Below are positions 36,358 through 44,436 of a DNA stretch of 64,000 nucleotides, one piece after another. Under the pieces are notes generated by a model that was not told the origin of the DNA, searched no databases, and saw only the letters and a list, made by a program, of their open reading frames with translations. The position numbers and the translations under genes were made by a program. This stretch comes from Thermoanaerobaculia bacterium (GTDB taxonomy: Bacteria > Acidobacteriota > Thermoanaerobaculia > Multivoradales > J023), in contig JALCBJ010000011.1 of the NCBI GenBank assembly GCA_028066595.1, forward strand, positions 1 to 64,000, given 5' to 3'. Every line of letters begins with the position of its first letter. The first letter of the stretch is position 1.

Positions 36358-39113
36358 CACGACCTTCCGGAACCGCGGATCGCGGTGCTGACTTCCGTGA
36401 ACAGGATCTACCCCTCAAGGAGGATGTGTCGCTCTTGGGGCAGCTGGTGGGTGAGGTGATCTGCGAGCAAGGCGGAGCCGATCTGTTCGAATTGGTGGAG
36501 GCATGCCGTCGAGCAGCCATCGATCGGCGCGAGGCGGACGAAGGCTCCGATGCGGTGGCCGAGCAAGATCCCACGGCCGAGACTCTCCTGGAGCTCGTCC
36601 AAGAGCTGGCTCCGCGGCGCGCAGAGCTGCTGGTCCGGTCTTTCCTCGCCTATTTTCAGGTGGTCAACCTTGCCGAGCAGATCCATCGCATCCGTCGACG
36701 CCGTGCCTACCTACGCGACCAGGTGATTCAGCGACACAGTCTGCTCGACTTTGTCGAGCAGCTGAAAGCCGAAGGCCTGGGTCTGGCCGAAGTCCGCGAC
36801 CTTCTGGCCGGCGTCCGTTTCGAGCCTGTGTTCACTGCTCATCCGACCGAAGCGACGCGTCGCACCATCCTGGAAAAGGAGCTCCGCATTGCGCGGATGT
36901 TGGTTCGGCGTTTCGATACGTCTTTGACGCCCCCGGAGGCAGAGGCCGCTCTGGCTCGCATTCGCGACGAGGTCACGACCGCATGGCAGACGGAGGAGCA
37001 TCCTTTCGTGCGCCCGGCGGTGGCCGACGAGATGGACCACGTGCTCTACCACATCACCGATGTGGTCTATCGGGTGATTCCACCCTTCTACGAGAGCCTG
37101 GCTGATGCTCTGCTTCGCGTATACGGAGATGACGCTTCGGACCTCGATCCCGGAGAGCTGATCACCTGCGCTTCTTGGGTTGGCGGTGACATGGATGGAA
37201 ATCCGTATGTGTCCGCCTCGACCGTACGCTCGACGTTGGCTGAGCATCGACGTCGGATCGTCGAGTGTTACCGCAACGAGGTAGCGCGACTGGCCCGCCA
37301 GCTGAGTCAATGTGAATCACGGGTAGGGGTCGACGAAGCCGTCCACGAACGGCTCAGTGAGTATCGGGAGCGCTTCGTCGACGAGTTCGATCGCGTACCC
37401 GAGCGTCATCGTGACATGCCCTATCGCGTCCTGCTGCGGCTAATCCGCCACCGGCTGTCACTGGCGGCGAGCGACGGTGGATACTCGGCCTCTGAAGGTC
37501 TGCTGGACGATCTGCGTCGAATCGATCGCAGCTTGGGCCGCCATCGCGGGGACCACGCGGGGAGGTTCGCGTTGCAACGACTGATCCGTCGGGTACGGAC
37601 TTTCGGCTTTCACCTCGCAACTCTCGACCTGCGTCAGGACGCCGCAGTGCATCGACAGGTCCTGGCGGAGCTGCTGGAGGACCCCGCGTGGCCAGAACGC
37701 TCCGCTGCCGAACGACTCGAGCGGCTGGTGGCCGAGCTTCCGACGGCCGCCCAGCGGAAGGATGTAGCTGCCGGCTCGCTGGCCGAACGGGCCATCGACG
37801 TGTTGGACGCCGTACGCGAGGCGCGGGAACAGGACCTCGGGCCGGGCGCTATCGGACCCTTCATCGTCAGCATGACCGAAGGCGCGGACGATGTATTGGC
37901 CGTTCTCCTTTTGGCCCGTTGGGCTGGCCTCGACACGGCGACATTGGACGTAGCCCCTCTGTTCGAGACCGTGGAAGATCTCGTGGCCGCCCCGCAGATT
38001 CTGGACCGTCTCCTATCGCTGCCTTTCTATCGCGACCACGTGGCGGCACGTGGAGACCGTCAGGTGGTGATGATCGGTTACTCGGATTCGAACAAGGACG
38101 GAGGGCTGGCCGCCGCACGGTGGGCGCTCCATACGGCTCAGTCGGCCATGACGGACACTCTGGCGCGACACGGGGTCCAGCCGGTCATTTTCCACGGCCG
38201 TGGTGGCACGATCAGCCGCGGTGGCGGCAAGACCGATCGCGCCGTGTTGTCGTCACCTCGTGGCACGGTGGCGGGCCGGCTTCGGGTGACCGAGCAAGGC
38301 GAAGTGATCAACGCGCGCTATGGCCTGCGTGGCATCGCACTGCGAACCCTGGAGCGAGCCGTCGGGTCGGTTTGCCTGGCGACGGCGCGCGAGGGACTGC
38401 CGACACACGGCGCCGATTCACGGGAGCCGGGATGGCATCGCATCATGGACACCGTGGCGACCACCAGCCGCCGGGCCTATCGAGACCTGGTGTGGCGCCA
38501 TCCGGACTTCTACCGATACTTCCGAGAGGCTACGCCGATCGATGTCATCGAGCGCATGATGATCGGCTCACGGCCGGCGTCGCGGCGTTCGAAGGAGGGG
38601 ATCGAGAATCTGCGTGCCATTCCGTGGGTGTTTTCCTGGACTCAAAGCCGCCATGTATTGCCCGGGTGGTACGGACTCGGCGATGGACTCGGGGCGGCGA
38701 TCGGGGAGCACGGAGAGACGGCCGTGGCAGAGATGGTCTCGGGCTGGCCCTTTGTGGCATCCCTGCTCGAGGACGTCGAGATGGTGCTGGCCAAGTCGGA
38801 TCTCGACATCGCTCGTCGCTACGCCGAGCTCGCGGGGAGCGTCGGCGCCGAGGTATTTCCGCGGATTCGCGAGGAGATGGAGCGGACGAAGCGCTGGATC
38901 CTCCAGCTCCAAGGTCGCGAGATCTTGCTGGAAGCAGATCCGGTGCTCCGTCGTTCGATTCGTTTGCGCAACCCCTACGTCGATCCGATGAGCTTGCTGC
39001 AGATCGACCTGCTGCGGCGTTGGCGTGCGACGGATCGGCAGGACGAAGAGCTTCTCCATGCGCTGCTGGCGTCCGTGCACGGGATCGCGCAGGGCCTGCG
39101 CAACACGGGCTGA
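36354..39113 (+). CDS. ppc: Phosphoenolpyruvate carboxylase
   Basis: 919 residues, full family length. It carboxylates PEP with bicarbonate to oxaloacetate, refilling the TCA cycle. The catalytic histidine region (FTAHPTEATRRT), GYSDSNKDGGLAAARWAL, the glycine-rich GRGGTISRGGGKT loop and the C-terminal NTG are intact. The PEP-binding region IPWVFSWTQSRHVLPGWYGLG varies slightly from the usual FxWTQ-R pattern but keeps the arginine. The ATG overlaps the stop of the lipoprotein-hydrolase gene. Cytoplasmic and constitutive; allosteric control is expected from family knowledge but not visible here. Confidence 0.97.
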   Translation: MTRPSGTADRGADFREQDLPLKEDVSLLGQLVGEVICEQGGADLFELVEACRRAAIDRREADEGSDAVAEQDPTAETLLELVQELAPRRAELLVRSFLAYFQVVNLAEQIHRIRRRRAYLRDQVIQRHSLLDFVEQLKAEGLGLAEVRDLLAGVRFEPVFTAHPTEATRRTILEKELRIARMLVRRFDTSLTPPEAEAALARIRDEVTTAWQTEEHPFVRPAVADEMDHVLYHITDVVYRVIPPFYESLADALLRVYGDDASDLDPGELITCASWVGGDMDGNPYVSASTVRSTLAEHRRRIVECYRNEVARLARQLSQCESRVGVDEAVHERLSEYRERFVDEFDRVPERHRDMPYRVLLRLIRHRLSLAASDGGYSASEGLLDDLRRIDRSLGRHRGDHAGRFALQRLIRRVRTFGFHLATLDLRQDAAVHRQVLAELLEDPAWPERSAAERLERLVAELPTAAQRKDVAAGSLAERAIDVLDAVREAREQDLGPGAIGPFIVSMTEGADDVLAVLLLARWAGLDTATLDVAPLFETVEDLVAAPQILDRLLSLPFYRDHVAARGDRQVVMIGYSDSNKDGGLAAARWALHTAQSAMTDTLARHGVQPVIFHGRGGTISRGGGKTDRAVLSSPRGTVAGRLRVTEQGEVINARYGLRGIALRTLERAVGSVCLATAREGLPTHGADSREPGWHRIMDTVATTSRRAYRDLVWRHPDFYRYFREATPIDVIERMMIGSRPASRRSKEGIENLRAIPWVFSWTQSRHVLPGWYGLGDGLGAAIGEHGETAVAEMVSGWPFVASLLEDVEMVLAKSDLDIARRYAELAGSVGAEVFPRIREEMERTKRWILQLQGREILLEADPVLRRSIRLRNPYVDPMSLLQIDLLRRWRATDRQDEELLHALLASVHGIAQGLRNTG

Positions 39114-39161
39114 ATCAGCTGGATCGACAAGAACGCGTGAGGGAGCGGCTCCTGCAGGGTC

Positions 39162-40106
39162 TCATCTCACACCTTCCGCCTTGCGGAAGGTCTGGAGAGC
39201 CAGGTCGATGACCTGTCGTCCCTGACGTCGGATCGCGTCCAGGTGGTCGGCGTCGCCTACGACCAGCCGAGCCGCTTGCGCCAGCCGGGCCATTCGGTGG
39301 AGCGCCTCGACGGGCGCGCCCCGATCGAGATCTCCTCCGACGTAGGCTACCGCCCGCGCCTGGAGATGTGCCGCGTGCCGATTCAGGTCGAGGTACCGAT
39401 AGGCCGGGCGCAGCACGTGCTGATAGAAGAGATAGCAGGGTAGACCTGCGGGGGCCATTCGTTTCGACCATTCGATCATGTGGTCGGTCACGTGTTCGAA
39501 GAACGCTCCGTGAATCGGCTCGGCCCGTCGGCTGAGGGCGAGGTGCGACCAGTAGCCACCGGCGCTGACACCCCAGAGATGGATCGGTAGCCCGTCCACG
39601 CGACGCGCCAGCTCCGCCAGAGCATCGTCTACGTCGCGGTCGTAGTAGCCCCAGGGTGCCGACGCGAGGTGTTCTTCCGGACCGAACCCACCGAGGTCGA
39701 ATGTCATCACGTGGTAGCCGGCCTGCCGGAGAGCGGGGATCCGCCCACGGCGGAAGAAATAGGCCTGGCCGAATGGCAACCACGGGTGACAGAGGAGCAC
39801 GGCTCCCCGAGGTTCGTCGTATCCCGGTAGACCGTTGGCCCGGAAGAACCAGCCTCGGAGTGCACCGGGATCGTCCGAGCGCGGTACTTCGATGGGCTCG
39901 AACGGCGCCAGGTCAGGTGGTGGCGCCGTCTCGCGGCACGCTCCGAGCCGGGGTGCGAGAGCCAGCAACAGGCGACGACCCACGCGTTCCATCCAGGGAT
40001 TCGGGCGTTGGGGCGCTCCGACAATAGGAATCGGAAGAGTGCCGGGGCACAGACGGCTGTCATCGTCTGAGTCGGGAACGAAGTCACGGCTGAGGGGGCG
40101 GCTCAT
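39162..40106 (-). CDS. Alpha/beta hydrolase family protein
   Basis: 314 residues from ATG 40106; an in-frame ATG at 40145 adds 13 residues but would sit next to a strong hairpin. The fold is indicated by [43 protein letters not shown] (first strands and oxyanion loop), the nucleophile elbow [15 protein letters not shown] (GxSxG), and a late histidine in [13 protein letters not shown]. The catalytic aspartate is probably in this last loop. No signal peptide is seen, so it is cytoplasmic. Substrate unknown. It is convergent with ppc and divergent from ychF. Confidence 0.8.
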   Translation of the reverse strand: MSRPLSRDFVPDSDDDSRLCPGTLPIPIVGAPQRPNPWMERVGRRLLLALAPRLGACRETAPPPDLAPFEPIEVPRSDDPGALRGWFFRANGLPGYDEPRGAVLLCHPWLPFGQAYFFRRGRIPALRQAGYHVMTFDLGGFGPEEHLASAPWGYYDRDVDDALAELARRVDGLPIHLWGVSAGGYWSHLALSRRAEPIHGAFFEHVTDHMIEWSKRMAPAGLPCYLFYQHVLRPAYRYLDLNRHAAHLQARAVAYVGGDLDRGAPVEALHRMARLAQAARLVVGDADHLDAIRRQGRQVIDLALQTFRKAEGVR

Positions 40107-40147
40107 TTGGAAGTGACATCGGCAAAGAGCCAAGAAACCCGCCATTC

Positions 40148-40164
40148 CGGCCCTTTCGGGGCCG
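40148..40164. other. Perfect 6-bp GC stem-loop in divergent promoter region
   Basis: CGGCCC at 40148-40153 pairs with GGGCCG at 40159-40164 around a TTTCG loop. It sits between the hydrolase start and the ychF promoter. It has no T-run, so its role (regulatory or chance) is unclear. Confidence 0.4.
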
Positions 40165-40196
40165 CGTACCGAATCTGGCCATGCCCGGCCATACGC

Positions 40197-40202
40197 TACA
40201 AT
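40197..40202 (+). promoter_or_regulatory. Putative -10 element (TACAAT) upstream of ychF
   Basis: TACAAT is one base from the TATAAT consensus and rare in this GC-rich context. No matching -35 is obvious. It would give ychF a leader of about 155 bases. Confidence 0.35.
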
Positions 40203-40363
40203 CGGCGACCCTGCGGGCTTCCTCCTGGCCGCCGGACGGCGGCTCCCCCTCCCAGCCCGCGACGCTCTCCCGCCTTTCCACCGAACGCTCCGGCGCTCGC
40301 GACCTGCCGCGTGGTTTCGTACTCCGACAGATCGGCGCCTTTCGATACAGCAAGGACATCGCC

Positions 40364-41455
40364 ATGGGATTCCATTGCGGCATTGTCGGCCTCCCCAACG
40401 TCGGCAAGTCGACGCTCTTCAATGCTCTGACCAAAGCCGGCATCGACGCCCAGAACTTCCCCTTCTGCACCATCGAGCCCAATACGGGCGTCGTCCCGGT
40501 TCCCGACGAGCGGCTCGGGTGTCTGCAAGACATCGTGGGACCGCAGAAGGTGATTCCCGCCACCATGACTTTCGTCGACATCGCCGGACTGGTAGAGGGC
40601 GCGTCGAAGGGCGAGGGTCTCGGTAATCAGTTTCTGTCGCACATCCGCGAAACGCACGCCATCGCGCATGTCGTGCGCTGTTTCGAGGACGAGAACGTCA
40701 CCCATGTCGCGGGCGGCATCTCGCCGCGTGACGACATCGAGGTGATCCACACCGAGCTGGTGCTGGCGGATCTCCAGACCGCGGAAAAAGCGTTGCAGAA
40801 GGCCGCCCGTTCCGCCAAGAGCCTCGACCAGGATGCGATTCGTCAAAAGGAGATCCTGGAGAAGCTAGCTGGCCATCTGGAGACCGGGGAACCGTTGCGC
40901 GTGCTCGACCTGTCGGTGGACGAGAAGCGCCGTATCAAAGCGTTCGGATTCCTTACCCTGAAGCCGGTGATGTATATCGCCAACGTGGATGAGGGCGGCT
41001 TCGACGACAATCCGCACCTGGACACGGTGAGAGAGCTCGCGGCGTCCGAAGGTTCCGAGGTGGTGGTGGTCTGCGCCAAGCTGGAAGCCGAGATCGCCGA
41101 GCTCGAGGACGAAGAGAAGACCGACTTCCTCCAGGAGATGGGGCTGGAGGAGCCGGGCCTACACCGGGTCATCCGCGCCGGCTACCGCCTGCTGGGTCTC
41201 CACACCTACTTCACCGCCGGGCCCAAGGAGGTGCGCGCATGGACGATTCCGGAAGGCGCAACCGCACCGGAGGCCGCGGGGGTGATCCACTCTGATTTTC
41301 AGAAGGGGTTCATTCGCGCCGAGATCGTTGCCTACGACGATTTCGTCCGTCTCGGTGGCGAGCAAGGCGCAAAGGAAGCTGGGAGGCGACGTTCCGAAGG
41401 CAAAGAGTACGTGGTCGAGGACGGCGAGGTCGTGCACTTCCTGTTCAACGTGTGA
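40364..41455 (+). CDS. ychF: YchF/OLA1-family redox-regulated ATPase
   Basis: 363 residues, exactly the usual length. The P-loop [14 protein letters not shown], the switch motif [20 protein letters not shown] and the nucleotide-base motif ANVDE (NxxE type instead of NKxD) are present. The last is the hallmark of YchF and underlies its preference for ATP. The C-terminal TGS-like domain ends [21 protein letters not shown]. It is a ribosome-associated regulator implicated in oxidative-stress responses. The ATG at 40364 matches the invariant start [12 protein letters not shown]. An open frame extends upstream but is not conserved-looking. Confidence 0.97.
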   Translation: MGFHCGIVGLPNVGKSTLFNALTKAGIDAQNFPFCTIEPNTGVVPVPDERLGCLQDIVGPQKVIPATMTFVDIAGLVEGASKGEGLGNQFLSHIRETHAIAHVVRCFEDENVTHVAGGISPRDDIEVIHTELVLADLQTAEKALQKAARSAKSLDQDAIRQKEILEKLAGHLETGEPLRVLDLSVDEKRRIKAFGFLTLKPVMYIANVDEGGFDDNPHLDTVRELAASEGSEVVVVCAKLEAEIAELEDEEKTDFLQEMGLEEPGLHRVIRAGYRLLGLHTYFTAGPKEVRAWTIPEGATAPEAAGVIHSDFQKGFIRAEIVAYDDFVRLGGEQGAKEAGRRRSEGKEYVVEDGEVVHFLFNV

Positions 41456-41468
41456 CGTACGCCCAGCG

Positions 41469-42041
41469 ATGAGCACGCCGATCCTGAACCGAGAAGACGA
41501 ACGACGGCTTGTCTTCGAGGCTCCGCGCATGGGCTCGGTCTTGTTCGGTTCTCTTGCCCTGCTGGTGCTCTTGGGCCTGTGGGCTCTGTTCCCGGATCGC
41601 CGAATGGCCCAAGGCGTATTGGTGTTGCTGGCGCTGGTCGGCTTTTCGGGGACGCTGCAGATTCACCGCCTCGCGTTGGATCTGGAATCGAGGCATTGGT
41701 CCTACCGTCGCGGCTGGGCATGGCGGCCGCCCCTGGCGGAAGGTACGTTCGAGGACTTGGGCTGTGTCGCGATCGAGGAAAACGAGCTGGCGGATGGGCT
41801 CGTGGCGTCGAAGTTGCGCAGTCGGTTGCTGTTCCTGGAGTTCGGGCGATTCGGCGTCGACGGCCACGATGGCAGATTTCCTCTGGGGTTCGCTATGGGT
41901 CCCAACGTCGCTCCGGACCGGGCGCATGCCGTGGCCGAGCGGCTCGGTGTCGAGGTCCAGGATCGTACGACCGATTCCAGCGCTAGCGATCCGCGACGAG
42001 AGCCAGAAGCCGACCATCCGGCGACAACGCAAGCCGGGTGA
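41469..42041 (+). CDS. Small membrane protein of unknown function
   Basis: 190 residues, starting 13 bases after ychF. Two adjacent hydrophobic helices near the N-terminus (MGSVLFGSLALLVLLGLWALF and GVLVLLALVGFSGTLQIHRLAL) are followed by a hydrophilic beta-rich domain (WSYRRGWAWRPPLAEGTFEDLGCVAIEENEL) reminiscent of bacterial PH-like membrane-associated domains, though that is only a resemblance. The last 59 bases overlap the convergent propeller gene. Function unknown. Confidence 0.7.
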   Translation: MSTPILNREDERRLVFEAPRMGSVLFGSLALLVLLGLWALFPDRRMAQGVLVLLALVGFSGTLQIHRLALDLESRHWSYRRGWAWRPPLAEGTFEDLGCVAIEENELADGLVASKLRSRLLFLEFGRFGVDGHDGRFPLGFAMGPNVAPDRAHAVAERLGVEVQDRTTDSSASDPRREPEADHPATTQAG

Positions 42042-42900
42042 CGTCTCCCGGTAGTTGATCCGTCAGGTCGTCGAAGAGCGACCAGGCGTCATCACCGGGT
42101 TTGCGGCGATAGATCTTGCGACCGTCGGCCATCCAAACGTGACCGTCGTTCGACCAGGTGAAGTCTTCGCGTTCGGGAAACGTGGCGAAGAGTGGCGTCA
42201 ACTCGTCGTTCGATGCGTCCAGGCGGGTGATGGTCCAGCCGTCGTCACCCGCTTTGTGGACGAAGCTGAATGCGTCCTCGCCTGGAATGCGATGCAAGGC
42301 TCTGCCGATGTCTGACGCGACGGTGCGGCCGGTCGCCGTCCGCTCCGCTGGCGTGCGAACCAGCCGATGGGGCTCGTCCAGCACGAAGAGCACGAGCTCC
42401 TCGCGCCCACCGTCCGCCAGCCACGCGTGGTAGCCCACGGGCCGGATGTTCTCGAGAATCGGAGACGGATCGCCTGCCGTGCCGTTCGCCTCGAGGGGAA
42501 ATCGCCACAGCCTCTGCCTTCCGCCACCCAGCTCTTCCCGAATCGTCGAGATCGCATCGGCGCCCGGGATCTGGGTCGGCGAATACTCGCTTTCCGGTGT
42601 CTTGGTGACCTGGCGCAGCTCGTCGGTGCTCAAGTCGTATGCCCATACGTCGGTCTGACGGGTACCGTCGCCCGCCTCGTGCATCGACGTGTAGTAGATG
42701 GTCTTGCCGTCGGCGGAGAAGGACGGCTGATTGTCGTAGCCTTCGCGATCCGTGAGGTTGCGGAGGTCGACGAGAGCGGTGCGGCCATCGGTGTTGCCGG
42801 CGATCTCCGCCAGGTAGATGTCGGTGCTCGGAGGTGCATCCTGGGCGGCTGCCGTGCCGGTCAGGACCAGAGCGAGAACGGGAAAAGCGAAACGATGCAT
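41983..42900 (-). CDS. Secreted TolB-like beta-propeller (PD40 repeat) protein
   Basis: 305 residues from ATG 42900 with GGAG upstream. Signal peptide MHRFAFPVLALVLTGTAAAQ. The mature protein contains WD40-like PD40 repeats: NLTDREGYDNQPSFSADGKTIYYTS (the clearest), TKTPESEYSPTQIP, and LALSPDGRLLALVADR at the end, each a propeller blade. This is the fold of the TolB C-terminal domain without the TolB N-terminal domain, so a Tol-Pal role is not implied. It may bind proteins or glycans in the periplasm. The final 59 bases overlap the end of the neighbouring membrane gene on the other strand. Confidence 0.85.
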   Translation of the reverse strand: MHRFAFPVLALVLTGTAAAQDAPPSTDIYLAEIAGNTDGRTALVDLRNLTDREGYDNQPSFSADGKTIYYTSMHEAGDGTRQTDVWAYDLSTDELRQVTKTPESEYSPTQIPGADAISTIREELGGGRQRLWRFPLEANGTAGDPSPILENIRPVGYHAWLADGGREELVLFVLDEPHRLVRTPAERTATGRTVASDIGRALHRIPGEDAFSFVHKAGDDGWTITRLDASNDELTPLFATFPEREDFTWSNDGHVWMADGRKIYRRKPGDDAWSLFDDLTDQLPGDVTRLALSPDGRLLALVADR

Positions 42901-42913
42901 GAGGTCTCCAAGG

Positions 42914-43609
42914 TCAGCTGCCGCCGATCACCACCACGTATTCTCCCTTCAACGACGGTCTCGACTTGAGCTCGGTGAGTACCTCGCCGAGGGATCCTCG
43001 CAGGATCTCTTCGTAGACCTTGGTCAGCTCGCGGCAGACGGCGACAGATCGGTCGCCGAGCTCCTCGTGCGCGTCGCTCAAGCTCTGGATCAGGCGGTGG
43101 GGTGATTCGAAGACGACGAAGGTGTGTTCCAGGTCGCCCAGCTTGCGAAAAAAGGCTCGGCGACGCTTGACACGGTTGGGTGGAAAACCGGCGAACGTGA
43201 AGGGGTAGGGCGGCAGCGCGGAAGCCACCAGTGCCGTCGTGGCAGCCGATGGGCCAGGGATGGGCTCGATCCGTACGCCCCTCGTTGCAGCTTCACGGAT
43301 CAGCGGGAAACCCGGATCGGAGAGGAGCGGCGTACCCGCGTCGGAGACGACGGCGACGACCAAGCCCTGTTCGAGTGCACTCAGAATCTGTGGAAGGCGT
43401 TGCCTTTCGTTGTGATCGTGCATCGACAACATGCGCTTCTTCAGACCCAAGCCATGGAGCAACCGACCCGTCCGGCGGGTGTCCTCGCATGCGATCAGGT
43501 CGGCTTGTTCCAAAGCCGATCTGGCCCGCGGCGACAGATCGTCCAGATTGCCGATCGGCGTCGCGACAACGAGGACCTTGCCGGGGTGGGGGGATGCATT
43601 GCCGAGCAT
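42914..43609 (-). CDS. rsmI: 16S rRNA (cytidine-2'-O)-methyltransferase RsmI
   Basis: 231 residues from ATG 43609; a GTG at 43627 is possible. It methylates the ribose of C1402 in 16S rRNA. Tetrapyrrole-methylase fold with KVLVVATPIGNLDDLSPRA, ACEDTRRTGRLL, SDAGTPLLSDPG, IPGPSAATTALVASALP and FAGFPPNRVKRRR, all standard for RsmI. The C-terminal helical extension of longer RsmI proteins is absent, as in many relatives. It starts 46 bases from the divergent SurA-like gene. Confidence 0.96.
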   Translation of the reverse strand: MLGNASPHPGKVLVVATPIGNLDDLSPRARSALEQADLIACEDTRRTGRLLHGLGLKKRMLSMHDHNERQRLPQILSALEQGLVVAVVSDAGTPLLSDPGFPLIREAATRGVRIEPIPGPSAATTALVASALPPYPFTFAGFPPNRVKRRRAFFRKLGDLEHTFVVFESPHRLIQSLSDAHEELGDRSVAVCRELTKVYEEILRGSLGEVLTELKSRPSLKGEYVVVIGGS

Positions 43610-43655
43610 AGCGGCCCAGTCTTGCACACGTCGGAGGGCTGCTAGGCTGTCCTCG

Positions 43656-44375
43656 ATGTTCGGACGATGTGTCGTACGCTACCTCGTCGGCTCGGTCGGC
43701 ATCGCTGTCTGGCTCGTTGCCAGCGGCGCGACGGAGGCTCAGGAGATCGAAACGACGCCGGTCGTCGTCGACCGTCTCGTAGCCGTGGTGGACGACGATC
43801 CGATCTTCCTTTCCGATGTGGATCGCGTATTGGCTCTCGGGTTGGTGACGGCCAGCTCCGCGGCGGATGGCGTCGAGCGTCGGAGGATCGCGCTCGATCG
43901 ACTGATCGAGGAGCGACTCCGCCTGCACGAGGTGGAGCGTTACGAGCTGGCCGCGGTCCCGTCCGTGGACGTCGACCGACAGCTGGCGCTGCTGTCGGAG
44001 TCGCTGGGTGGCGATGGTGCTCTGCAACGGCAACTCGGGTCGCAAGACATGGACATAGCAGCGCTCCGCTTGCTCCTCCGGCGGCAGCTACGGATCCTCG
44101 CTTACGTCGAGGAGCGCCTCGGACCTCGCGTTTCGGTGACCGAGGAGCAGGTCGAGCGCTACTACGAAGGTGAGTTTCGGTCCGAGATGGCAGCCCGGGG
44201 GACCACCTTGCCGCCTCTCGTGGAGGTCACGGGCGCCATCCAGACGGTACTGCGGGAGCAGGCTTTGAACCGCGAAATCGAAGATTGGACCGACGATCTG
44301 CGCCGCCGCGCCGATGTCGTCGACCTACTATCTCGACGCCGCCGAGATCTGCCTCCAGTCGTGTTCCGACAGTAG
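43656..44375 (+). CDS. SurA-N-terminal-domain-like periplasmic chaperone lacking a PPIase domain
   Basis: 239 residues. Signal peptide (YLVGSVGIAVWLVASGATEAQ) followed by VVVDRLVAVVDDDPIFLSDVDRVLAL, the pattern of the SurA N-terminal domain (V-N-x-x-I-t-x-x-D-l). The helical chaperone region continues (RIALDRLIEERLRLHEVERYELA, RQLRILAYVEERLG) and ends with a C-terminal helix (IEDWTDDLRRRADVVDLL), with no parvulin (PPIase) domain between. Such short SurA-like proteins escort outer-membrane proteins in the periplasm, consistent with the Omp85/TamB genes elsewhere in the window. Confidence 0.82.
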   Translation: MFGRCVVRYLVGSVGIAVWLVASGATEAQEIETTPVVVDRLVAVVDDDPIFLSDVDRVLALGLVTASSAADGVERRRIALDRLIEERLRLHEVERYELAAVPSVDVDRQLALLSESLGGDGALQRQLGSQDMDIAALRLLLRRQLRILAYVEERLGPRVSVTEEQVERYYEGEFRSEMAARGTTLPPLVEVTGAIQTVLREQALNREIEDWTDDLRRRADVVDLLSRRRRDLPPVVFRQ

Positions 44376-44436
44376 GCACCGGAGCCGCGCGCGTGCTGGT
44401 AGAGCAGCTACGGACCGGGCGAGAGCCGATCGTCGC

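Noticed and set aside
40181..40363. In-frame N-terminal extension of YchF
   Set aside because: The added residues are serine/proline/arginine-rich and YchF proteins begin at [12 protein letters not shown]; a promoter-like TACAAT lies inside the extension.
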